Origin: Aulostomus chinensis
Lineage: Eukaryota; Chordata; Actinopteri; Syngnathiformes; Aulostomidae
Assembly (NCBI GenBank): GCA_037954235.1
Contig: JBBMOA010000012.1
Location: 8,884,144 to 8,948,143, forward strand
Length of the DNA: 64,000 nucleotides
Direction: 5' to 3'
A program made the position numbers and the translations under genes. The first letter of the stretch is position 1, and the number at the start of each line of letters is the position of its first letter. Below, in pieces: positions 52,784-64,000 of this stretch. Below the pieces are notes generated by a model. That model ran no database searches, was not told the origin of the DNA, and saw only the letters and a list, made by a program, of their open reading frames with translations.

Positions 52784-53996
52784 TTGTTTGCTCAAGAAAC
52801 CTATGTGTGGGTACTACAAAGGCAAAATACACTGTGTGATATATCGCTTTGAAAAGATTGGCGTTATCAACCAGGGAAGGCAAAGTAATACCATCTTGAT
52901 TTTTCAGTGTACAAGCCAGTAAAAGAGAGAGAGTATTAAGCCTCTGTCCATCAGTTGGAGTTTGTCAAATGGCAGATGCCAGAGAAAACAGGATGCCCTT
53001 GGTGTTACATTGTGATTGATGACACAACCCTCTGGAAGAAAATGTGTGTCTCAAAGACTGAGTATCTTGGCCTCCAAAAATCTGGGAATGATGCTTGTGC
53101 ATGCAAAGACCACCTCCTGGTGTGTATCCAAGCATCATCTAGAGATTTATGGTTAGGATGAGCAACATTTGCCCAGCAGTCAATAATCAGTTTTCTAGGA
53201 CTGTTTGTGCGCTTGCATAAGTCATCACATGATACTGCAGTAGAATTTCATTAGTGAAATATAGCCGTCAGATACTGTAGGTCTGATCAGTCTTTTGCTA
53301 AAATGCCTCAAACATATTTCAGTTTCAGATCCATCCACACTGCCAATTCATCTGTCCTTTCCATCTATTCCTCTGCCTCCCATTTGGGAAGTAATTGTAC
53401 AGGTCCAAGTGGCAGCTGATAAGGCTTACTTGGCAGATGTGACCAGGAAAAAATGAGCACAATGGGTCCCATTGAACAGACTGGGAGTCTTTTCATAAGC
53501 ACAGATGGAGTCCTATAGAGCAAAGGGAAATTACACTACATAACTGATGAGCAGGAAGATTTCCATTTCACAAATGGCTTCTTGTTTGGATGACGACCAA
53601 GAATGAACAAGTGAAGTATTCCGCATCTGTTTATAAATCGTGTCCTTTTGTACAGCTGAGTGACACTTTGGCAAACTATACCGTTCCTAATGTACATCAG
53701 AAATTGCTATCTGTAACCTGTATTAACATAATGTAAACACATAATTGCTATAGTTTTATGTAAGAAATTCAATCAAAAAATGTCTTCAAAGTGAAAAGTA
53801 CAACTGCTGGTCATTGTAGCCCTTCAGGAATATTTTATATTTTTCCATCCATCATTGTTGATTCTGTACTGCAACTAATCTCCAAAACTGTTGCTCCATT
53901 TTCAAAACAGGTTTTGCTCGGATATAGCTAGAGGAAGACATGTTGGAATTCTGGTAACTTTCTGGCCAGAAATTCTTAAAAAAAATAAAATAAAAA

Positions 53997-53997
53997 T

Positions 53998-54081
<84 letters not shown>

Positions 54082-54099
54082 TAGATATAGATATAGATA
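53997..54099. repeat. Compound (TA)n(GATA)n(GATATA)n microsatellite
   Basis: A TA run, about ten GATA units, then four GATATA-type units. Confidence 0.95.
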
Positions 54100-56209
54100 A
54101 TAATGTCATCTCTCAGTTTGTGTTGATTTTGGCTGCCTCTCTTGCAAAAAAACAGCATTATTTACCAGGGATACGTTCCTCAAGAGCACCAATGCCTCAT
54201 GTCTTAAAAGATCTTGGCTGTCCCGGTCCAAGCTGAGCAGACGAAGGATGGGATTAATGATGAGTTCATGTATCTTATTTAAGACTAAATAACTAATGCT
54301 AATGAGTTGTGCTACATTGTAGCCAGCTGGTAAACATGTTTCTTTTAAATGAATATAATAAGTCAGAAGTCTTCGTAGCTGCTTTAAATGTTAAATGATT
54401 AAAAGTACCACTGACGACATCCAATCCATTGTGGGGTAGTTGAGTATGTACGACATTTACATACTGTGCAGTTCAGCCTGATTGGATGTCGTACTTTAGG
54501 AGGTGATGGAGATAAAAACGTGCTGCTGTGTGATTGTCTGAGGTGGGCTGATCAGGAACAGAGCCCCACCAGCCCCGTCACATCAAATAAACAGGACACC
54601 TTCGAATACTCAACCCTGCCACGCTCAAACTGACAGATCATATACGACCTGCTCGCTCAGGACCGGCTCAAGCAACATTATTTGGCAACAGTTTTCTAAA
54701 ATACAAACAGGTTTTCCTCTTTTTGCAGTCCATCATGTCCATTTTCTTCTCTCTTGACACTCTCCTTTCTCCACTCTGGATTCACTGTGGGCATACAGGA
54801 CATGTTACAATATTAAACCAGAGGCTGGCTACACTTTTCGTATTAGAATTGTACGTGTTTAACCAAGCAAAACCTCACCTTCCTTCCACACGAGATTAGA
54901 TGGAGCAGATCTGTCGTCATCCTGCTCTGCCCTGACATGTCTGCAAGCTAAAATAAATCCTCTCGCCCGTGTTCAGCGTTTGGCTTCAAACAACTCAGCC
55001 TTGCTCAAATATTTAATGTCAAATCAGCTACTTCTGTGAAACAGCTCAATAAAATTAGTTACAGCAAAACCTGACTTCTTAATAGTTTAGTCTGACCTGG
55101 AGAAGAGGTTTTCCTTAACGTAGGAGCTCGTCCAGCCTTCACAGATATATGGCGATATCATGCTTTGTGAACCCTTTCAAGTCGCGAAGTAAAGACTTTT
55201 GAATCAATCCAGTAGGATACTAGCCTAATGAAGCCAACACCGAGTCTTATTCAGTAAACATACAACAGAATTTTCGCCGCAGCTTCTTAGTGAAGAAGAG
55301 GAAATAAATTTTCTGCACAATGAGCTAAAATGAGGTTTATTCAAATGTTGACGCTTGTCAGGGTAATGCAGCCTCCTCACTCTGAGCCCTGAGATGCATT
55401 CACTTGCAGCGTTTGATCCAATTAGCCCAAATTTGTTGTTCAGTCTGTGGAATTCTGTCACTCGGGCAGCATCCCTCCCTTAGCCTTTCTTCAATTGGCC
55501 ACATTGTTGTCCAATTATGGTGACCAGCACTAAAACATTCAAAGTCCAAAATCTACCAGCTTAACATCTCAATTAATAAAATAATGAATCAAATACTAAA
55601 CTCATCACAAGTTGAATTGTCACTGTGGGAGAGAATTTATAGATCTTTTTTCTACAATAAACACACCTCTGTTGGTCTTAGCATGAAACAGAATGATTTC
55701 CTTCCAGGGCTTTGTTGATAAGCCAGTTGTTATTTATGTCTGAGCTCAGAAATGGCATTTTAATGGCGAGAAGTATGTGAAGCACCTTCTTGAGAGAGAG
55801 AGAGAGAGAGAAACAGATTTCAACTACTTCATATTTCACAGGAACATTTAAATCACATTTGAGTTCTCTGTCAAAGCTACTTACTTCATAATTTATTTAT
55901 TTCCGTCCTACATTTGAGAGTCCCTCTCTCCACTGATTCCCTTTTCCTTACAGAGATAACACTTCTCTCAAGAAAATCTATTTCCTAACAATTACAAACA
56001 TCTTAGTCTCTTAGTCACTGCAGCACTCTCATTCATACGAATACATTAATACCTGTTAAAAACATGCTGGGACTAAAATGCTATGATGGGGTTGGTTTCG
56101 AGCTGTTTAATCTAGAAATCCCTCTTGGACTTTGAAGGTCTATTAGATGCTTAGATAGCACAGTTTTATGCCTCTGTGCTGGAGACAGCAGTGGGAACTA
56201 GACTTTGAG

Positions 56210-56405
56210 TTGTTCATTTTCAGTTTCCTCGAACTTCGCACAAACGTCCACTGAGACCTGAGGATGAAGTGAAAGGATTATGGTGGTCAAAGGTCAAGGG
56301 CTTTGTCTCCTGATGTGAATGGTGTGGGACACCTTGAGATAAATTCTTGGCACAGGGATGACCTGAAAAGATTTTGGGCGTTCAAAGGTTAAATGTCACC
56401 ATGAC
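56210..56405 (+). repeat. Decayed dispersed teleost repeat (GGTCAAAGGTCAAGG type)
   Basis: It contains GGTGGTCAAAGGTCAAGGGC, ATAAATTCTTGGCACAGGGA and GTTCAAAGGTTAAATGTCAC. I recall these words from a common fish repeat with internal AAAGGTCAAGGTCACTGTGAC blocks. The family name is not known to me. Confidence 0.5.
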
Positions 56406-58555
56406 AGACAAACATTGCAGAGACGTACAAAAGCAATGCAGTATTTATAGTTTGGAACTGTACGAGGCAGCAGTGGGATTCACACTGATATGCTGTTTCG
56501 TTCACAAGGTAAAAATATGCATTCAGTGTTACAAAAGTTCAGCCAAATTTTTGCCTCCTGCTTTCTCTCGTGTTCCGGCCCGGTTCCGTGTGGACATCGG
56601 CTCAACCCGCGTGGCCCAGATGAATAAGACTGATGAAACTGTTTCTCACGCAGTTCTGCTGCTGGTCTGAAGTCAGACTCAGTGTCAGACTTTCTGGACA
56701 TTAATCAGCATGACACATTCATCACCTTCTTGACATCATTTGAAAGCTCACTGTTATTTTGCCAACCTGCTCTTTACAATGTTTGATGAGCAAATACAAA
56801 TACATGGTAGATGTGTTCCAGGTTTCTGCTGTCTGCAGAGGGCAGTGATGCAACAGTTGGTGGCAGTAAATGCTCTGAAAATGGTATTAATGTGCCATAA
56901 ATACAGAGACAGATCATTGCTATAGAGCCCATGATTGATTTATTTTACATTCCACAAATGTTGTAGATCAGTGAGGTAGTCAGGAAATGATGGTTTACTC
57001 ACCTGTTTAGAGATGAATCCTCAGCACATCAAACTGGTTTTTAATTTCGGATGAGCGTAATTAACAGTGGATGCATTTATTGTCCCTGTGTGCACGAAAT
57101 AATGAATTTGGAAAAGCTTCATTTTCAGCAATTTAACATATAAGTAACTCAAACACATGTCCTAAAATGTTCTGAGTGATTATTAACATGCAACAGGGCC
57201 CCCACCTGTTGTTTTTTTCTCACTTGGAAATTATGGTTGAGATTATGAGCTTCCAACAAATTGCCTGCAAGGAGATTTGTTCAGCATTGAACGCAGCATC
57301 CATTCTTGTAAACGGCACAGTATGACAACAACAACAATGTGACGGATGAAATGCCACACACGCTACTATCCTCCTCCATCGTTCATAAAAAAACCCGGGA
57401 TTAGTGTGATATGCATGTCGTGTCTCTGCATTTAAAACAGACGATCTCTACAGGAATGCAGACAGTAATTAAGCGACAGCGTACAGATGGTGTTTAAACA
57501 GCAAGCCGCTTGGGGGAGTCGGATCAAAATGACACTAATCCAAACAAAACCTAGTGCATGGAATTGTGTGTTGCAGATGTGTCACATTTTTATTTAGTTT
57601 GACAAGTGTGCCATGTAAAGCACTGCAGGCCAATCCTCCAGCTGAAAAGGGTTCAATGTGTTGAACGAAATCCTCAGTGCTTACAGGGATGCGACCAGAG
57701 GCATTGTCAGGATCTTGGAACATCAGGGGCTCACAACAGCTACCAAATCTTTATTTTATAATAAAAGGAATACAAGATGTCAGACACTGTGCTTTACCAA
57801 CAGTTCCGGTTCGCTGCGTAGGCTGCCTTTCACGACATGGAATTAAAATAACTCAAATGAGTGCAATCTGAGTTCACGCTCAACTTTATTTTTTTCTATT
57901 TTCACTAGGAGGTATAAAACCTTTGAGCAAAAGAGATTTGACCTCCATGAGGCCGCCGTGAGTGGAGGGGGGTGCTGCAAAGTGAGATTAATGGGTAAAG
58001 CAGGTTTGTTGAGCGGAAGAGTCACCCATCTTTCAAAGGTGGCTCGCTTTTCTACTGGCTAGATCACCGTAGTGACATAGGCTGCCACCCCCCTTGCACC
58101 CCAACTCCCAATCCTCTTATGTTTTTCTTCACTGATTACACAATAAAAGATACTCATTAGTTTATATTATAATCGCAGATGTAGTTAATTATCTGAACAC
58201 ATAAATTACAATGCATAATATGAGATTATGAAGCAAACCCTTAATGCACCATTACATGGGAACTAAACAGTCATCAGTACTAATTATGGGATGACGACCT
58301 AACGCAAGGATGGAAGCTACAGGTCAATATTCAAAGCAGCAGGCTCAATTATATTGCTAATTACATGTTACCTGTTTTATCTGATGTGATTACTTCGCCG
58401 GCCATGAAGAGGGGCTGGATTAACTGAAATAATGTTGCAATAGAAGTTAATGTACACACCAACACCTACAAGGTGACACACATAACAGTGCAGATGCAGC
58501 CTCTTGTTCAGGTGTGTTAGAAGTTCCCTATATGCATGTTTCCTCAGCAGGCCAT

Positions 58556-58690
58556 GTGTCTGGTGGTGTTTGTTTGCAGGATAACCCCAAAAGTATCAAG
58601 CCAAACTTGGTAGAGGAGTGTAGAATGGACCAAGGACGGAACCGTTACATTTGGATGCAGGTTGGTTACAGTGCCACCTGGTGGCAACAG
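58556..58690 (+). repeat. Decayed dispersed vertebrate repeat
   Basis: It contains CAAACTTGGTAGAGGAGTGT, AGAATGGACCAAGGAC, CCGTTACATTTGGATGCAG and GTGCCACCTGGTGGCAACAG. The order resembles a frequent fish repeat (AAACTTGGTGGAAGGATG...CATGGGCCAAGGA...TTTTGGTGCAGAT). The open frame across it is not a gene. Confidence 0.5.
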
Positions 58691-59799
58691 GAAATGAAAG
58701 GATTAAAAGCCAGGCAGTCTATTTAGATCCCACTACCTTTAGGAAAGGCTACAGGTAATAATACCATTCTGTGTGGAGGGGAAGACAGCCAGCTACAGTA
58801 GCTATCTGATGTTGATTTAGCTCAGTTTTTGTAAAAGTCAAAACTCTTTATGTATGTGGGTTCTACGTCTTTTTTCGTGAGTGTTTTATTTTCCTCCGTT
58901 AGTGAACTCTGATTGCACTCATTCACGTTCGTTAGTTTCATCCACTCTGTGCATGTGTGCTTACCAAAAAAACAACTTACCATCCACTTTAACACTGTAA
59001 TCTAAAAGCCATTACAAGAAAATTGCAAAAAGGTCTGGGAATTTGTCAATAGACTGTTATTTCTCTTGTTGTCTTCGCCCTCGCCTTGGGTCTCTGGCTG
59101 TGTGGAGCAGCTGTATATTCATTTGAATCTCTTGATCTTGAGCTTTACAACTTCAAATGATCAACAGCTTCAAAAAAAAAAGCAATTCATTTACTGAGTG
59201 TGCAACACCAAGTGTACACGGACCTTCACAATGGCCAGCTTCAGTCGGTCCAACTCAAGCCACTATTCCAGTTAAATTTAACTCACCCTTCTAATCATAG
59301 CATTTTATTCAAGCTATCTGTATTGTGTTGCTTTTGCCTGTGCTGCTGCTGTTAATGTTGGTTGTTGCTTAGCGCCCAGTCACACGGTGATGCAGTTGCA
59401 TTTCCTTAAATGTTCAGATTTCATTGTCCTGTGGTGAGTCATTGGTTGAAAGATGACTCATGCTGACGAGTGTCCGAAATCTAACAATTATCTCAGTTGA
59501 GTTTGGAGGAAAGATTTGCTGTTACACAGTGACTTTTTTTTGGAGCAGAGACTGAACTTGTGCTGTATGAACTAGATTACCATCTGCGGAGTTTGAAAGT
59601 ATGCCATCAATAATATTGTTTTTAATGTTTTGAATATGTGATGTGAAGCTTCTGTATGTTGTATTCGCTGTGGTTGATTTTGTGTTAGTCAATAATTAAT
59701 AAAGTGTAAATTTAGTTTGTCAGCAGGTTTATGTTGAAAGCTGTGGGGCATTCATGGCTGTTGCACCTCCGTCGGTACCTTAGCTGGAGGGTCTTCCGT

Positions 59800-60180
59800 T
59801 GGGAGCCATTCTTCAATGATATTTCAACCCAGAACCTCTCAGGATGTTGCTGCAGTCAGGGACGTCTACCTGCTATGAGAGTTTCTGCTATAAGTTGCTC
59901 AGTTCCCACAGCTCTTGTCTATAATAGGAGAAGCCAAAGACTTTCCTTTTTAGCTTTCAAGATCTTTTATGATTTGGGAGGCTCCCTAAGCCACGGCAGC
60001 CAACTTCTCCTGAATATTTTGTTGCGCTTCAGTCTTTTCTCTTAGCATTCTGCCTCTAGGTCAGCAAAGTGCTGTCTTCTTTCAAATGCTTCCTGGATGC
60101 CCCTCTCCATCAGAATTGTCAGATCAGCTATCAAGGCTCGCTTCTCGGTTCCACGGATCTCAGCGTGGTACACCTCTACA
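59800..60180 (-). mobile_element. Decayed retroelement-type ORF, C-terminal fragment
   Basis: Minus-strand frames give EKRALIADLTILMERGIQEA and then FERRQHFADLEAEC, a stop, and after a frame change GEVGCRGLGS. This fits a pattern I recall from many repeat-derived ORFs in fish and corals (ELTVPWEE...EEA.ERK...Y..L...C, then PVEVGCRGF). Frameshifts and stops show that it is dead. The element class is uncertain. Confidence 0.5.
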
Positions 60181-60307
60181 AAATAAAGGAACATTCTCAA
60201 ATTTAATGGGGTCTACCACACTTGATGGAAGTGTGTTTGCAGAAATTAACATTGCATAAGTTGTACAGCTGTCACCTTTGTGGGAACTAGGAAGTATAAA
60301 CCACAAA

Positions 60308-60424
60308 AACACCAGTGGACAATGGACGAGTGAATCCTGCCTCTCACCCGAAGGCTGTTGGGATAGGCACCAGCCACCCCGCGACCCTTAACAGAATAAG
60401 CAGTAGAAAATGGATGAATGGATA
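60308..60424 (+). repeat. Dispersed teleost short repeat, copy 5
   Basis: Plus-strand copy with GCCTCTCACCCGAAGGC, GGGATAGGCACCAGCC, ACCCTTAACAG and AGTAGAAAATGGATGAATGG. Confidence 0.75.
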
Positions 60425-61429
60425 TAATGTTACCTATCTATGTTGGACTGTTTTATCAGTTAGACATCATATGAACACAGCGTGTTGGTCTGAATGCCAA
60501 CGCCAACATACAAACACAGACAATGAAGATGAACTTTAGTTACATTTAGCTGCTTTGTTCAAGGTCAAAAATATTCAATTTTTGAATTGCACGGTATCTA
60601 GATAATAGCTAATAAATGTTTTCATGAAGAAGTAAACACAGATATGTAGGTTTGCCCCACCTTGTAAAATAAAGCAAAGCGCAAATAATCCAGTTTAGCT
60701 CACGACTCATCTGTTATTCAGGGTCCTGTTCTGTAGAGAAAAACTGAAAAGAATTATTATTTGTCCCACTTTTTTTGTGGATTCAGACGCAGGGAATGAT
60801 GACAACCTCCCATTTTTCTGTAAAATTCTCCAATGTAACTCTGCCAACAGGCACACTGCTTGCAGCTGGTGAACTTGTTTGGTATGTGCGAAGACACGTT
60901 AACCAGAAGAAAGTCTGATTGCAACCACACACTCAACTGCTGTTGCAGAGGCTCACATATTTCAGTGAATAAAAAAAAAATTTTGCGTTCATGTCAACTG
61001 GAACATGATAACAGTCTTTTTAATGTTTTTATCGTGACTTCATTTTACATCCACAATATGTAATATATGTTCAGCATTCTGGTGTTATTCTCTTGTAAAT
61101 ATCCTCTTTATATCTCAACATTATATTTTTATTATTATGATGTCAGTGTCATGAAAGCAACCGCTTGACCTTGACAATAACTTTCTTATCTTGGCCTCAT
61201 GTTATTGTTCATGGATCTCTATTAAATTGAAGAGATTATTGTGAAGGCCAAGTGCTTTGAAGTACAGCAAATAATAGCACATCAGAAAGCTCCTGGTGAG
61301 AAGCTTCCTTAAGGCACACAGAGGAGCCAGTAGATGGCAATACAATCGTTTGGTGGGGACATGGAGTAGAGCAAAGACAGAGCAGCAACGCTGGATGTAG
61401 CCTACTGCATTCTTCATGGTGTGGTTAGC

Positions 61430-61990
61430 AACCTGCCAAGACCTGGCCAGGCCAAGGCCCGGGGAGCCCTACCTTGGAGCTTCCCATCATGAGTCTACTG
61501 TCAGGCTGTGAGCTCTGGTCTCCCACACGCTGTCAGGTCGCCGTGCTCTGATCTCAATCTGTCTCCTGAGGATTCCTATCAATGGGCAATCACGAGGCTG
61601 TGGTCTCTGGCCTCCAACTGGCCACTGGAGCACCACATGATGGGCTCTGATCTTTTCAAAGCTAGTCCAAGGCATTCCCCTTGAGTCCTCTATCCTGGGT
61701 TCTATTAGGTGGTGGCCGGGACACATCGTGGTCAGAAAATCAGGTCTTTGCTGAAAGACTTTCCCTCAAGTCCCTCATCGTGGGACCATCACTGGGTTTC
61801 TGTTCTCCCACTGGTCACAGGGACGCCTCAGCATGGGCTCTGAAATCATCCAGTCTTTGCTGAAGGAGGGTTTCCCTTAAGTCCCCCACTTTGGGCCTAT
61901 CACAGGGTCGTCGTGCCTGGCCTGCCATATACTGCTGGGGCACCTCAAGGTGGGCTCTGATTTCATCAGAGACTTCCCCTTAAGTTCCAA
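61430..61990. repeat. Degenerate tandem array, unit about 100-125 bp
   Basis: Similar blocks recur in order: GGGCTCTGAT..TCATC or CTTTTC, CTTCCCTTAAGTCC-like text, GGGCCTATCAC or GGGACCATCAC, CTGGCCT or TTCTCCC and CACTGG..GCACC. The clearest units start near 61490, 61590, 61690, 61800 and 61905. Confidence 0.65.
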
Positions 61991-62703
61991 ATGTCAGGTG
62001 CAAGAAATGACAATTTTAAGAAATCTTTAAAAAAAAAAAAAACATCCAAAGAACTTTTAGAAAGGTGAAAAAAAATTATAGTGTTGAAATAATTAATTCA
62101 AAAATGTTACCTTGTCCAAAATGTTCACAATATTTACATTCCAGCTTGTTGTATGACAAACTGTCAAGGATCTCTGAACAATAAACACATGCATAAACAC
62201 ATTGATATCACTTAACTGTGTGTCGTCCCCAGCTGCAGGGGCTCAGAAGTTGCCAGGTGTTGAATTAACTGAAGAAACGTAAGGATTTAATTCTGATTTC
62301 CATCTCAAACACTATGGGACCAACAAAGGAGCAAGATGAGGGCCAATATTGGTTCAGTGTCTCCATGGTGTCCTGAGCTGAGAGACCAAAAGGGGCTGAA
62401 AAGCCATGCCGAGGTGACTAATTTTCTGCTGGACAAGTAAGCTAATGTTTGCTAATAAACAACAGCAATTGCACACATTTGCAACTTTAGCCTCTGATGT
62501 ATTCATGTGGTAGTTAGTGTGTTAGCAAGGGATGGGCAATTGGACATTACATTTGTGACAAGGCCAAGTAACTAATGGGGAACAATATGTCATTAACCCT
62601 ATTGGTGTTTATTCAAGGGAGAAAGTCCTCATTGGCCGTCTGTGTCCCATAGCATTCTCTGATAGGCAGCCAGGTTGTCAGTCACACAGAGTCTGTCCCC
62701 CCT

Positions 62704-62704
<1 letters not shown>

Positions 62705-62786
<82 letters not shown>
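62705..62786. repeat. (CA)n microsatellite
   Basis: A CA run of about 82 bp. Confidence 0.98.
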
Positions 62787-62789
<3 letters not shown>

Positions 62790-64000
62790 CTGAGAAGTGC
62801 AGCTTCCCTCTGTCATCACACAGTAGACGTGTTTCCTCACTGCTGAGGGCAGACGCAGCTTCTCAGCATACAGGACTGGCTTCTCTCATAAGTAAGGGAT
62901 TTATTCCCCCATCAGCCCACTATTGTTTGGAAAGTAACAAATAAGCAGAGAGTTGCACAGCAGCTCAATGAACCCAGCGCTTAGACAGGGTTGAATGAAG
63001 CTCAGCTGTTTTGTCTTTGTCAGATCGCGCGTCAGGTAGCAGATTGATAGAAAAATAGACAGAGTGCCTTTATTAAAAAAGCAGGAAGAACCGCATTATG
63101 TCAGGTTGGAGGCCAGTGGCCCCCCTGGTCTACAGAGTAAATACAAACATTCTTGCATACAGTAACTCTCAGCTGCAAAGTCATTTTATGTTTGGGTAAA
63201 TTAGTATTAATAGTTAAATGTTCTTCTTGATTAAGGCAGGCCTTCAAAACATAATAATCATCAACGCCATGGTGTCCAAAATCCAGCCCCATATGACAGT
63301 TAGTGGAACAGCTTGGCCATCAGCTGTATTGGCGGATTAATGCCTGAGTCCTCCGAAACTGAAACCTGATTTGCTTTCAAGGTTTGGTTGAATCGAGTGT
63401 CTGTCAGGGCTTAATACTATGTAAGATGAAGATAAAATACAACTGAGAGCATTACTCACCCATAGAGGTGGAGAGTAATGATTCCTTGACTCTTCTCCCA
63501 AACATTTAATTTTATTCACAATGCGACAAATGGATGTTACTGATGCACGCATCCATTTCAAAACCACGATTGCAGCATATAATTGATGAATGAATTAATT
63601 CTATTTAGATTGTAAATCAGAAGCAGAAGTTTAACTGACAGGCTTTGCTACGCTCCGTTTACTGTAGGCTTAGTGTGGTTGTTTGATGAATAGTCCTCCG
63701 AAGTTGTTAAAAAGAGCCGAGGGCAAAAATCTACTACATCTCACTTTCTGTTGCAGGTCATGGCTCTAACTTTTCACATTTCATCATTGTGAATTATTGA
63801 TGTTTCCTGTCCAGAAATTCCATCACTTTTGTTGAGATCTTTCTAACCTTTCTGACAACTTAAACATGTTGAATTGTCCGTATGAGCAGGAAAAACGATG
63901 TTTTCGAAAGCTGATTTGAGATTGAACGAAGCAAAGACGAACATATTATTGGAATATCACTGGAATATTTGGATTGGAAAAACTCAATGGGAATTCTTTA

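Larger units (their letters stand above)
41432..56200. other. Intergenic DNA, no supported gene
   Basis: The open frames here are short and match no family I know. Two copies of the dispersed fish repeat (41.65 and 42.0 kb) and GATA, GA, CA and TA microsatellites were seen. No splice-bounded conserved exon was found. Confidence 0.55.
60425..64000. other. Intergenic DNA to window end
   Basis: No gene was recognised. The region contains a degenerate tandem array (61430-61990) and a long (CA)n tract (62705-62786). The rest is unique AT-rich sequence. Confidence 0.55.

Noticed and set aside
52955..53161. Open frame of 68 codons with several Cys and Trp
   Set aside because: No known family, no splice signals that place it in a gene, and no supporting neighbours.
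58514..58726. Open frame of 70 codons
   Set aside because: It overlaps a decayed dispersed repeat and has no recognisable domain.

Overview
The window is vertebrate nuclear DNA, almost certainly from a teleost, and probably a percomorph. The evidence is one spliced gene with GT-AG introns, very many long (GT)n, (GA)n, (AT)n and GATA microsatellites, and decayed transposons of fish type (a Tc1-like end, LINE fragments, and five copies of a short repeat ending in ATGGATGGAT). No bacterial, viral or organellar genes were seen.

The only gene I can support is an Ikaros-family C2H2 zinc-finger transcription factor on the minus strand, spanning about 20.58 to 6.33 kb plus a 3' UTR of unknown length. 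I assign it to Helios (ikzf2), from its N-terminal TPNGQ motif, its dimerisation fingers (GYRDPLECNICG, ending HIVRGEHTF) and its linker (GKRKSTTPQKFVGEK). I rebuilt seven coding exons by hand: 20555-20528 (start codon), 15968-15867, 12801-12610, 10882-10715 (fingers 2 and 3), 8619-8482 (finger 4), 7979-7866 and 7117-6327 (C-terminal fingers). Every junction is phase 1, and the total is 1533 nt, or 510 codons plus stop.

The most interesting point is that the first DNA-binding finger of the family is missing. The exon that should carry it ends at a PNG/GT junction. That is where I recall human Helios using an alternative donor to make a finger-1-less isoform. I found no finger-1 sequence anywhere between that exon and the finger-2 exon. 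This copy therefore seems to be fixed in the three-finger form that other vertebrates make only by splicing. It may be the more derived of two teleost Helios copies, but that is inference.

Region by region: 1-6.3 kb is 3' UTR or downstream DNA, rich in microsatellites, with a (CA)n tract about 60 nt after the stop in the transcript. 6.3-20.6 kb is the gene. 20.6-24 kb is the likely 5' UTR and promoter zone, with more CpG, a GC box and CT/CA repeats. 24-64 kb is a gene desert with no exon I could support. It holds microsatellites, decayed mobile elements (40.6-41.4, 56.2-56.4, 58.55-58.69 and 59.8-60.18 kb), a degenerate tandem array (61.4-62.0 kb) and several TAAT-rich or octamer-rich stretches that look like possible long-range enhancers.
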